Shown: positions 25,122-33,300 of the stretch, piece by piece
Numbering within the stretch: the first letter of the stretch is position 1
Layout: each line of letters opens with the position of its first letter
Program-made: the position numbers and the translations under genes
From: Candidatus Melainabacteria bacterium
GTDB lineage: Bacteria > Cyanobacteriota > Vampirovibrionia > Obscuribacterales > Obscuribacteraceae
Direction: 5' to 3'
NCBI GenBank assembly: GCA_003151275.1
Contig: PLXC01000088.1
Span: 1 to 54,570, forward strand
Length of the DNA stretch: 54,570 nucleotides
The notes under the pieces: model-generated
The model's database searches: none
The model's input: only the letters and a program-made list of their open reading frames with translations
What the model was told of the DNA's origin: nothing

Positions 25122-26156
25122 CTAAAGTGGCGGCAGCGTATCCTTGTGTTCTTGAGCCCAAGAGATCAATTTGGAAATGCCCTCGTCAGAAGATACTTTC
25201 GGTTTCCATCCGAAGTCGCGCTCGGCTTTTGAAACATCGCTTATGTACACTTTCTGATCGCCAGCCCGCCACGGCTCATATTTCCATTCAAGTTTCGGGA
25301 ATTCTTTCTTGATAATCTTCAACACTTCAACGACCGATCGTGCAGATGTAGGTCCGCCGCCCATGTTATAGATTTGACCGCGTGTTGAGTCCATGTTCGC
25401 TTCAGCCAGTTCATAAGCATCGAGAAGATCGGTTATAAATAAGAGATCCCTGACCTGCTTACCCGTTCCATAGACGTTTACGGACGCTCCCACAAGCGCC
25501 TTGCGGATGAACCAGGCTATCCAGCCCTGATCTTCGATTCCGACTTGCTGTGGACCGTAGATGCATGATTGGCGAAAAACCACTGTGTTCAATCCATAGA
25601 TGCGCGCGTAATCTCTGGTGTACTGATCCGCCGCTCCCTTCGAACAGCCATAGGGCGAATGGAAGTCCAAATTCTGAGTTTCGGGGATGCCATTGGGCAA
25701 GTCAACAAGCCGATAGCGTGTCTCGTCCTCAACGATAGAGAGAGTCTCCAAACCCCCATAGACTTTGTTTGTCGAAGTGAAGATGAAGAAGGCTTTGGGG
25801 TTTTTGCCCTTACGCAATCCTTCAAGCATATTCAAAGTGCCTTGGGTGTTCACGCCAAAATCGTGCATCGGATCCTGGACGGACAACGTTACTGCCACCT
25901 GCGCTGCACAGTGGAGGACAAGGTCGAAAGCGTTATCTTGGAAAAGTTTTAAAACGCTGTCGGCGTCTCGAATATCCGCACGAACAAAAGTAAGGTCTGG
26001 AATGTTCAAACTTTCTAGCCAATCAAGATTACGTTGGCTCCCTGTTCTTGAGAGCTGGTCGATCAAGGTGACTTGATGACCTTGAGAGGCATAGCGCTGC
26101 ACCGCATTACAGCCGATGAACCCTGCGCCTCCGGTGATAAGAATGTGTTTGCGCAT
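25122..26156 (-). CDS. tyvE: CDP-paratose 2-epimerase (tyvelose epimerase)
   Basis: 344 residues, extended SDR. The Rossmann motif TGGAGFIGCNA is at 8-18, DQLSRTGSQRNLDWL is the specific loop, SSTNKVYG-like TSTNKVYGGL carries the catalytic Thr and Asn-Lys, and PYGCSKGAADQYTRDYAR carries the catalytic Tyr-x-x-x-Lys. The stretch from DFHSPYGCSKGAADQY through DYARIYGLNTVVFRQ is very close to my recollection of the Salmonella/Yersinia tyvelose epimerase. It interconverts CDP-paratose and CDP-tyvelose, the last step to CDP-tyvelose. The rest of that pathway (RfbF, RfbG, RfbH) is in this window, 16-20 kb away, on the same strand. It is followed by a GT2 gene in the same operon. Confidence 0.88.
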   Translation of the reverse strand: MRKHILITGGAGFIGCNAVQRYASQGHQVTLIDQLSRTGSQRNLDWLESLNIPDLTFVRADIRDADSVLKLFQDNAFDLVLHCAAQVAVTLSVQDPMHDFGVNTQGTLNMLEGLRKGKNPKAFFIFTSTNKVYGGLETLSIVEDETRYRLVDLPNGIPETQNLDFHSPYGCSKGAADQYTRDYARIYGLNTVVFRQSCIYGPQQVGIEDQGWIAWFIRKALVGASVNVYGTGKQVRDLLFITDLLDAYELAEANMDSTRGQIYNMGGGPTSARSVVEVLKIIKKEFPKLEWKYEPWRAGDQKVYISDVSKAERDFGWKPKVSSDEGISKLISWAQEHKDTLPPL

Positions 26157-26267
26157 TTGTGATCCGTGTCTCTAAACAGCACCAGTTTATCTCATTATTC
26201 GGCTTCGATGTGGAAGAGTCAGTCTCACGACTTCTCGGTATAATATGCCCAGCCTGCCTCCGCGCCG

Positions 26268-27989
26268 ATGCCTCTTTTGAAGGCGAATTACCCAGAGACG
26301 ATCGTGAAGATTCTTGTTCAACGGCCCGTAAACGTAGCAATGCTGCTGGCAGCCATGATTTTGCTGGCACTGATAATGCTTTGGCCAACACTGCACATGG
26401 GGTTGTGGCTGGATGAATTGTGCTCGGTCAATGATGTCTCCTTGCCCGACGTGCAAACTGTGATCGCGAAGATGTGGGGGCGAATGGACGACCTACATCC
26501 GCCGCTCTCCTACATCCCGCTCTTTGCTTGCGTGCGGCTATTCGGCTTGAGCGATTTGGTTGTGCGCACGCCACCACTGGTTTGTGGACTGTTGCTGATC
26601 CCAACGATGTATTGGCTTGGCAAGACAGTTCACTCTCGCTTAGTTGGTCTTTTGGCTGCCTTCTTTGCCGTAGTCTCTCCGTTTGCCAACTACTTCGACT
26701 GTCAGTCACGGGGCTACGCTCTGGCAACATTGTTGACGGCGCTCTGTTTGATTGCGTTTTGCAAACTGGCTGATGAGAAACAGGCGAATCGAACCGTGCC
26801 CTTCATCGGCGTTGTGCTGACAACGGCTGCGCTTTGCTACACGGAGTACGTCAGTTGCTTCATTCTTCCGGCGTTGGGGATGGCGACAATTTGGCTGTGC
26901 TTGTCCATGCGCAGCGACGCCTCAAGATCCGCGCAGGCACTACCCACCTTCATCCGTTGTGCCGCGGCACTGACATTGGGCTTCCTGCTCTTTGTGCCTT
27001 GGATACCCTCTGCGTTGATCCAATCTGGCAATATGCACGATCTGCAGGAACTGGCGCCGCGAACTTATTGGCCGCTGATTTTTTCTTTCAATCTGATGAT
27101 GATGTTGCCAATACCGCTCATCATCGGAATCCCGCTATTTGTAGTGGGAGTTTTAGGGCTGATTGTGTATGCAATTTGGAAGAGGAAAAAACTCGGTAAC
27201 ATCAAAGCGTTGCTTAGTTCAGTGCCTTCATCCTATGTGATTTTGTTCTGCGCTGTTGCCATTCCGTCCAGCCTGATCGGTTACATAACGCCTTGGTACA
27301 TCGGTTACTTCCGCTATATCTATCCATATTCGCCCGCGGGCTGGACGTTGCTCGCGATTTTGCTGGATCACGCACTTGGTTATTCGTCTCAGCCGGTGGC
27401 CGGTGACTCTATTGCCGGTGATTCTGTTGGACCGTTGTCGACGAAAAGAAGTAACATTCGTTTGTTGATTACCTTGTCGGCGATGCTTGCTCTGAACGTG
27501 CTCTATTTGTCTTGGTTCGATTCAAGACCACAATCAGGACTCAGAACCGTTGCACAAGACGCGCTCAAAGGAAAATATGACAACTCGTTGATTTTGATCG
27601 CACCTGATGTGATTGGTCCAACGCTTGGATATTATTTGCCACCCAAAGAACGTGCTGCGCACAATATTCTCATCGCAGGCTACCCAAGGTGGTCTGATCC
27701 TTTTACGCCAATTGCCATTTCCGACTTAAAGGGATTGTGGGGACCAACCATCGTGGATGAAGCGAGCAAGCGGATCGAAGCGCTTCCGAGTCAGGGCTTC
27801 AAATTTCTTGTCATCGCCAAGGATTCTGACAAACAAATTCAATCATTGAGCACTCAGACCGTGCCGCGGGCCGCTCGCGTCAAAGCTTTGATGGATCTAG
27901 TCAATAACAAATACAAAAAAATCGCAGAAATGCACTATGCAGGTGTTGTCGAAGACGTGACTGTGTCGACTTATCAGTTGCCGCGTTGA
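26268..27989 (+). CDS. GT39/GT83-type membrane glycosyltransferase
   Basis: 573 residues, about eleven helices. The first extracytoplasmic loop has GLWLDELCSVNDV with the Asp-Glu pair, then RMDDLHPPLSYIPL, the H-P-P-L motif typical of the ArnT/PMT-like (GT39/GT83) group that uses polyprenyl-phosphate sugars. QSRGYALATLL follows, also common in the group. The C-terminal soluble part has no further catalytic motif. It would transfer a sugar on the periplasmic side of the inner membrane to a lipid, glycan or protein. It is transcribed divergently from tyvE with about 110 bases between. The ATG at 26268 lacks a clear Shine-Dalgarno, and a GTG 36 bases later is also possible. Confidence 0.82.
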   Translation: MPLLKANYPETIVKILVQRPVNVAMLLAAMILLALIMLWPTLHMGLWLDELCSVNDVSLPDVQTVIAKMWGRMDDLHPPLSYIPLFACVRLFGLSDLVVRTPPLVCGLLLIPTMYWLGKTVHSRLVGLLAAFFAVVSPFANYFDCQSRGYALATLLTALCLIAFCKLADEKQANRTVPFIGVVLTTAALCYTEYVSCFILPALGMATIWLCLSMRSDASRSAQALPTFIRCAAALTLGFLLFVPWIPSALIQSGNMHDLQELAPRTYWPLIFSFNLMMMLPIPLIIGIPLFVVGVLGLIVYAIWKRKKLGNIKALLSSVPSSYVILFCAVAIPSSLIGYITPWYIGYFRYIYPYSPAGWTLLAILLDHALGYSSQPVAGDSIAGDSVGPLSTKRSNIRLLITLSAMLALNVLYLSWFDSRPQSGLRTVAQDALKGKYDNSLILIAPDVIGPTLGYYLPPKERAAHNILIAGYPRWSDPFTPIAISDLKGLWGPTIVDEASKRIEALPSQGFKFLVIAKDSDKQIQSLSTQTVPRAARVKALMDLVNNKYKKIAEMHYAGVVEDVTVSTYQLPR

Positions 27990-28069
27990 GAGCTTTAGAT
28001 CCATTTTAGATCCGTGTAGGACGGCCGAAGCGCTCGCCATAGGAAATCCGAACCGTCACCATATTTAGT

Positions 28070-28145
28070 GGCTTAGGGCTTAGCATATTGTGGCTCGGGG
28101 CTTAGCGGCTACAACTAAGGACTTAGCTTATGGCTTAAGACTTGG
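28070..28145. repeat. Degenerate repeats at convergent gene ends
   Basis: Repeated GGCTTAG/GGGCTTAG units on the plus strand. Two consecutive 23-24-bp units on the minus strand read GCTAAGCCCCGAGCCACAAT and GCTAAGCCCTAAGCCACTAA. On the minus strand these continue the stop of the membrane protein gene (AAGTCTTAAGCC), with TAA or TAG in each unit. Confidence 0.6.
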
Positions 28146-29250
28146 CAGGTGATTGCCGATAACTTAGCAAATGAGGCAAAATACTTTGTCGCGCATGTGC
28201 TTCTCTGAAGCGCCAAAGAAAAGCATCCAGAAAATAGTGACAAGCCGTGACGCCGAGCCAAAGCCCTGTGAGCATTTTGGTGACCATGAGGTTGGATTTG
28301 AAGACCACGTTGCCAACCAAGAAAACCAGCATCGCCATTACGAAAAGAGTGATGCAAGTGATAAAGAACAACAGTAACGGCGACATCCGCGGTAAATCAC
28401 CGACTTGTGCTGAATCAGGGGCGTACTTGCTCTTCACCATTGCGTAGTTCAAGCCAATGTATTGGAACCAATGAACTGTGACTGGGATGATCCACGCCTC
28501 GGCGAAGTTCTTTCCTAAAAACGCAAAAGGCACGATGCAAGTCACCGAGATGACCCAGAACGCAAAAGCTGGAACGTTGATCTTAGAGCCACTGCGGACC
28601 TGATTGCGCATGTCGATAAGATAAGCGACCACCGGGCGCAACGCCCAAATCGATAGACCCGCGAAGAATACGACCCAGCCAATTCCTTGTGGGCTGAGCA
28701 AAAAGATGCGCCAAAAAAAGATCAGTGAAAACAAAATCGCTGGCAACTGCTGACTCTTCATCTCGAGTTGGCGATTAACAATCGCTTCCCCTTTGCCTTG
28801 ATTGTGGTACAGCAACAAGATGCCGACGTTCTGCTGCACTAAGTGTTGGATTGCCCAGATTGTAATCAGAATTTCGACGACACCGAATACATACATAAAC
28901 GTAAGCGTGACGCCAATGATCAGAAGGGGTGGCGCCAGGAAGAAGATGATTTGTTTGCTGCGCATACTCTTCCAGTAATCTCGATTTTTCTTATCGAAGT
29001 ATGCAAACCAGGTCGGTCCAAAATGGAAAGGTCCGGCCCCGAAAGCGTCCAGCACTAAGAACAACCAAAATGCTGAAGCACTTACAACGGAAACTTGTGA
29101 CAAAGCAAAACAGGTAATGCCCAGCAGTACAGGCAGAAAAAAGAACATGACGTCAAACGACCGTCCAAACATCCAAGGAAAAGTCAGCACGTCCGGTCGC
29201 ACTCCTAATTGAAGCGCGGATGGTTGCATGTTTTCCTTAGGAATGTGCAT
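28135..29250 (-). CDS. Histidine-conserved polytopic membrane protein, unknown, paralog 2
   Basis: 371 residues, eight to nine helices, no low-complexity N-terminus. It is homologous along its length to the protein at 23.1 kb; the shared His-containing motifs are described there (here FHFGPTWFAYFD, IWAIQHLVQQNVG, TVHWFQYIGLN, CHYFLDAFLWRFRE). Basic residues flank the helices so that the His residues would cluster on one side of the membrane. I do not know the function. Two copies in one glycan island, on opposite strands and next to different glycosyltransferases, suggest two related steps in lipid or glycan modification. The ATG at 29250 has GGGAAAG upstream. Its stop begins a degenerate repeat array. 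Confidence 0.62.
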   Translation of the reverse strand: MHIPKENMQPSALQLGVRPDVLTFPWMFGRSFDVMFFFLPVLLGITCFALSQVSVVSASAFWLFLVLDAFGAGPFHFGPTWFAYFDKKNRDYWKSMRSKQIIFFLAPPLLIIGVTLTFMYVFGVVEILITIWAIQHLVQQNVGILLLYHNQGKGEAIVNRQLEMKSQQLPAILFSLIFFWRIFLLSPQGIGWVVFFAGLSIWALRPVVAYLIDMRNQVRSGSKINVPAFAFWVISVTCIVPFAFLGKNFAEAWIIPVTVHWFQYIGLNYAMVKSKYAPDSAQVGDLPRMSPLLLFFITCITLFVMAMLVFLVGNVVFKSNLMVTKMLTGLWLGVTACHYFLDAFLWRFREAHARQSILPHLLSYRQSPAKS

Positions 29251-29333
29251 TAATGCGATCTTTCCCAGTACCCCTGTGGAATTATCATATCAAGCGCCTC
29301 ACCCTTAACGTTGAATCACAGGACCAGGGACCG

Positions 29334-29627
29334 CTAGTTCCGATCCTTCCAACACGAGAATTGGGCTATTAAAATGGTTCCAACAGCGCGCTTTTTGCTG
29401 CTCTGCAAGTAGCCTCGACTTCCGTCTCGCAGAATTAGAACTTCATAGCCGCCCGGCCGCTCAAAAAGGACCTCGCAGCGGAGGTCTTCTCCGACTCTGT
29501 AGTTGGAGGGATCTGAGCCACTTGTTCCAACAGCCGTTCGGGAGGGTGGACCATTGCCTGAACGATCTGACTGCAGCTGGGTCTTGGGCAGGTCTTCAGT
29601 TGTCCCCGGATCGAAATCGTTAGTCAT
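29334..29627 (-). CDS. Small soluble protein with beta-barrel-like C-terminus
   Basis: 97 residues. The first 45 are disordered (Thr, Ser, Gly, Pro). The rest, VGEDLRCEVLFERPGG then YEVLILRDGSRGYLQSS and RAVGTILIAQF, looks like an S1/OB-type five-stranded barrel, which in other proteins binds RNA. I infer the fold from pattern only. The ATG at 29627 has a good GAGGAC at 8 bases. It stands between the membrane protein gene and the cloverleaf repeat at the 3' end of the potassium transporter gene. Confidence 0.6.
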   Translation of the reverse strand: MTNDFDPGTTEDLPKTQLQSDRSGNGPPSRTAVGTSGSDPSNYRVGEDLRCEVLFERPGGYEVLILRDGSRGYLQSSKKRAVGTILIAQFSCWKDRN

Positions 29628-29671
29628 GACGTTTGTCCTCGACCGCGTCTGAATCCCTTTAAAGCGCCGTA

Positions 29672-29758
29672 TGAAATGGAGCGCGGATTTTCAATCCGCC
29701 CCGAGAACAAAAGTCCCGCGTTGGTTATGGGCGGGTAAAATACCCGCGCTCCATTTCG
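29672..29758. repeat. Cloverleaf-like dispersed palindromic repeat, copy B
   Basis: 87 bp. Outer arms TGAAATGGAGCGCG (29672-29685) and CGCGCTCCATTTCG (29745-29758). Two internal perfect hairpins: GCGGATT/AATCCGC (29683-29699) and GCGGGTA/TACCCGC (29731-29747). Single strands could fold as a three-way junction. It begins 5 bases beyond the stop of kimA on the minus strand. It shares 26 identical bases with copy A, and the two copies also share GGTTAT between the hairpins. Confidence 0.8.
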
Positions 29759-29762
29759 GCGC

Positions 29763-31652
29763 CTACTCTTTAAGATGATATCGCACGGTTGTTACGACTT
29801 TGCCAGGGCGAAAGAGCAGCATTGTCTTAATGGTGATCGCGCTTTGATTGTGTAAAAGATGATGCCACCACTTTTTCGAGATGAACTCCGGAATCACAAT
29901 CGTGACGACATCGTGATCAGAGCGAGCTTCCACTTCGTCAATGTACTTCAATAGTGTTGTGCTGAGTGAGCGATGGGGAGATTTCAAGACGACCAAATTA
30001 ATGCCGCTTCCCCATGCTTCCCAGTCGTGTTTCAATTGCGCTGTGGCCTCTGGATTAAGCTCCACGTGTACCGCCTCCACGCGCTTGGAGATGCTGGTTG
30101 CATACCCAAGTGCAGGCAACACTGATTTGTTTAGGGTTGCCACCAGAACTAGTACCGTGTGATCAACAGTGACAGGGTGATAAGTGCCCGGTGCTAAAGC
30201 CAACAGTTTTTGCGAGGTTTGGTAATGGTTTTTGATACAACAGAAGATCCAAATTATTAGCGGTAGGCAGATCAGTACAAGCCAAGCCCCAGCCATGAAT
30301 TTTTCAAGGCAAAGCAATAGGCATACGGATCCCGTTGCCCCAGCTCCGAGAGCATTTGCCACCACTTTCCGGATGTCCGTTTTTTGACGCAGACCGCGGA
30401 CCACCATGCCTGCCTGCGCTATCGTGAAGGACAAGAAGACGCCGATTGCATACAGAGGCATCAGCGCGTGCACATTTGCGTGAAAAGCGACGACGAAAAA
30501 GGCGGCCAATGTTCCCAGCAAAACTATGCCGTTTGAGTAGACAAGGCGATCTCCGAGATTTATCATCTGTCTGGGCATGTAGCCGTCACTGGCTAGAATC
30601 ATTGCCAGTCTGGGAAAGCCGCCAAAACTCGTATTGGCTGCCAGAATCAAAATTATCATCGTTGACCATTGAACAACGTAGTAAAAAATGTCCTGGCCGC
30701 TGAGCACAGTCCGTGCTATCTGCGAGACGACGGTATCACCTTCCACCGGTACAATCTGGTAAACCATAGCCAGATAGGTCAGTCCAATGAATATGGTGGC
30801 AAGAATGCAGCCCATTGCCACCATGGTGCGGTTAGCGGTTTGGGCGGACGGCTCCTTGAAAGCTTTGACTCCATTCGACACCGCTTCGATGCCCGTAAGT
30901 GCGGCGCAACCGTGAGCGAAAGCCTTCAGGAACATCAGCCCGACTGCCATGTGCTGAACGCCGATCTGGATGCCGTGGAACACTAGCGGTGGTGGATGAG
31001 TGAAAACTGAGCTGCGAAAAACACCTGTAAAAATTAAAGCGAACATGCTGGCAATGAAGACATATGCCGGAATCGCGACAATGCGTCCATTCTCTTTAAT
31101 GCCCCGAAGATTCATCAACACAAGAGCAAAAATCGCCACTACTGAAAGCACAATCGCGGATCTTTCTTCCAGCACTTCTTGATAGACCGTGCGAGCGTGG
31201 AATGTAGCCATAATCGCCGCCACACCGGCACTGACGCTCACCGCTACTGTCAAAATGTAGTCGAACAACAGGGACGCGGCCGCCAACAAAGACAACGCCG
31301 GGCCGAGGTTGTCTTTGGCCACGATGTAGGCTCCGCCGCCATCTGGATAAGCTTCGATCACTTGACGGTAGGAAAAGATGACGATTCCCAGAAGCGAGGC
31401 AATGGCAAGGGCTACAGGAAAGCACAGGTATAAATTGCTAGCATCAATTGAAATCTCGGTTGCGGACGTCGATGCTGTAACCGAGATCATACCGACCAGT
31501 GCGATCAGAATTTCGTCAGTGGCATAGGCAGACGAAGAAAGTGCATCCGAGGCAAACACGGCCAGTCCAACAGGAATGTTCAGACGCTCTTCTTTCTCGC
31601 TTTGACTATCGAGCGGTGCTCCGAGAAACAAGCGTTTTATTTGCCTAATCAC
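29763..31652 (-). CDS. kimA: KimA-type potassium importer (APC superfamily)
   Basis: 629 residues, about twelve helices and a C-terminal cytoplasmic domain (about 470-629). Motifs close to Bacillus KimA (YdaO): IKRLFLGAPLDSQ at the start, SDALSSSAYATDEIL, EAYPDGGGAYIVAKDNLG, LLFDYILTVAVSVSAG, GCAALTGIEAVSNGV, and in the tail HVELNPE and WHHLLHNQSA. The family imports K+ with protons as a dimer and is inhibited by c-di-AMP through the tail. The gene starts with GTG directly after the stop of the GT87 gene upstream (TAAGTG), so the two are coupled. With coding sequence upstream there is no room for a c-di-AMP riboswitch here. A transporter of this kind within a glycan island is unexpected. Confidence 0.85.
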   Translation of the reverse strand: MIRQIKRLFLGAPLDSQSEKEERLNIPVGLAVFASDALSSSAYATDEILIALVGMISVTASTSATEISIDASNLYLCFPVALAIASLLGIVIFSYRQVIEAYPDGGGAYIVAKDNLGPALSLLAAASLLFDYILTVAVSVSAGVAAIMATFHARTVYQEVLEERSAIVLSVVAIFALVLMNLRGIKENGRIVAIPAYVFIASMFALIFTGVFRSSVFTHPPPLVFHGIQIGVQHMAVGLMFLKAFAHGCAALTGIEAVSNGVKAFKEPSAQTANRTMVAMGCILATIFIGLTYLAMVYQIVPVEGDTVVSQIARTVLSGQDIFYYVVQWSTMIILILAANTSFGGFPRLAMILASDGYMPRQMINLGDRLVYSNGIVLLGTLAAFFVVAFHANVHALMPLYAIGVFLSFTIAQAGMVVRGLRQKTDIRKVVANALGAGATGSVCLLLCLEKFMAGAWLVLICLPLIIWIFCCIKNHYQTSQKLLALAPGTYHPVTVDHTVLVLVATLNKSVLPALGYATSISKRVEAVHVELNPEATAQLKHDWEAWGSGINLVVLKSPHRSLSTTLLKYIDEVEARSDHDVVTIVIPEFISKKWWHHLLHNQSAITIKTMLLFRPGKVVTTVRYHLKE

Positions 31653-33065
31653 TTAGTTTCCCCGCTCAACTGTATTCGCCTCTGGTTGCGAATGCGACTT
31701 GGTTTGCTTGAACACCCAGATAATAAACGAACCAAAACTGCCTATAAAAACGCTGATCAGCGCGACTTGCCAGGGAACCATTGAACGGTTTCCCGGGACA
31801 AGAATAGCAGCGAGATATGTGTCAAAGGCCATGCCAATTAGCAAAATCATAACTACGGCTGGAACGTAGAATTGCAGCTCTCTTGTCCAGCGAAATAATA
31901 CTATCCACGCCGGCAATAACAACAAAGTGGCGTCGTACAACAGCAAATGAGGCGCCGCGAGCACCAGGAAAAATACACATATGATCACTAACAACTCTTT
32001 GCGCGTGTCTTTGTCCAGAGCAAGGTGCAAAGTTTTTAGCGAAATCGCGACTGCAACTAGCATTAGAGCGCCACCCAGGGCATAAGTAGGCAGACGGGCA
32101 CTTTCTTTCAGCGCTTGGGGCAAACAAAACAGGATGATGCACGGAAGAGAGATAAAGAGATGATACTGCCAGTAACCCGTAGACAGTTTGCCGTACATCT
32201 CGCCGCTAATGTGCACGGCGTTCAGCCAGCCCATGTTCAGGTCCAGCCCAACTATTAAAACGCTCAGACTTGCTAAGCAAGCGATACCCAGGCAAACTCC
32301 CAAGATCAACAAAAGCGAGTCTTTAGGCTGGAAATTAGATTGATTTTGACTCTTACCCAACCTCGTTTGGTTGAGCAGAAAATCAGCAAATAAAGTAGCC
32401 AGCAATATCGCGATGGGGATAAGCAGTTGAGGCTTGAGTGCTAAAAAGGACCAGGCTAGCCCGGCTTCAAGTGGCTTGTTTTTCATCCACAAAAAGTATC
32501 CTCCTACCAACGGAAGCAGGCCCAATAGCAGTGAAGTTTGACCGACCACCAGGACGTTGAAAACTGGGAAGAATGCGCTGCTTGCGATAAAGATGAACAA
32601 AGCGTTTTGTTTGACGTTCTGTAGGTTAGCAAAAAGCCATGCCGACAGAAATAAGCTGAGCGCGCTCAGTGACTGCCAGATGATCAATGACTTAGTTGGT
32701 GTTGTAAAACAAATGACTGAGGTGACAAGGGCAATTAAGGGTGGATAGGGGAAAAGGTAAAAATTGTTGGAACTCGTGTCATTGAGGAGCTTTCGTCCAT
32801 ACGTTTCGAACTTTTCATTCTTGAACGTCGTGCCGTCGCGTGCAGGATAAATATCCTCTTGGGCATGATTACGCACCATGTGGCCGGCGATGTACAACGT
32901 AGTCACATAATCTGTTGTATCAATCGCAGACTGCGGGCGCGAATCTGCGGCCCACAGCAGCAGCGATGACAACAGCAAGCTGATCGCACTAATCAACAGA
33001 ATGATCATGTTGAAAGTGCGAGGGCTTTTAGAGAATATGTCGGACAGTGCAACCATCAGCATCAC
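31653..33065 (-). CDS. GT87-like membrane glycosyltransferase (DUF2029)
   Basis: 470 residues, about ten helices. An extracytoplasmic loop after the first helix contains DTTDYVTTLYIAGHMVRNHAQEDIYP, the D-(x)n-Y-x-A motif, and the FPYPPLIALVTS segment found in mannosyl/arabinosyl-like GT87 proteins. The family uses polyprenyl-phosphate sugars on the outer face of the membrane. Its stop abuts kimA, so the two form an operon. It shares its layout, but little sequence, with the other GT87-like gene at 40.4 kb. The start is one of several close ATG/GTG codons (33065, 33062, 33056); the exact one is unclear. Confidence 0.75.
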   Translation of the reverse strand: MMLMVALSDIFSKSPRTFNMIILLISAISLLLSSLLLWAADSRPQSAIDTTDYVTTLYIAGHMVRNHAQEDIYPARDGTTFKNEKFETYGRKLLNDTSSNNFYLFPYPPLIALVTSVICFTTPTKSLIIWQSLSALSLFLSAWLFANLQNVKQNALFIFIASSAFFPVFNVLVVGQTSLLLGLLPLVGGYFLWMKNKPLEAGLAWSFLALKPQLLIPIAILLATLFADFLLNQTRLGKSQNQSNFQPKDSLLLILGVCLGIACLASLSVLIVGLDLNMGWLNAVHISGEMYGKLSTGYWQYHLFISLPCIILFCLPQALKESARLPTYALGGALMLVAVAISLKTLHLALDKDTRKELLVIICVFFLVLAAPHLLLYDATLLLLPAWIVLFRWTRELQFYVPAVVMILLIGMAFDTYLAAILVPGNRSMVPWQVALISVFIGSFGSFIIWVFKQTKSHSQPEANTVERGN

Positions 33066-33300
33066 TGGGACAGGACGATGAAAAGTATAGACCGCATGGC
33101 AACCTGCTGCGATTAAACACGTTTGACAGGTGACTACCGAAAGTGGTCACCATATTTGGTGCCAATAGAGCACTCTGTGAAAGCCATAGTTACTCCATAT
33201 CAGCGACTTAAGTCTGATCCTTTTCGGCATTAGACAATGGTAGAATTCAAAAAAACTATTGGCATGCAATGCGACCATAAGCGAGATCAGGAGAAATGGT

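Noticed and set aside
28115..28357. 80-residue minus-strand frame near the repeat array
   Set aside because: It overlaps the real membrane protein gene in another frame and has no start signal.
28055..33157. Shared 12-mer GTCACCATATTT at 28055 and 33146, near a small CACCA/TGGTG palindrome, as a common operator
   Set aside because: In a 54-kb window dozens of shared 12-mers are expected by chance, and one site lies between convergent gene ends where an operator is not expected.
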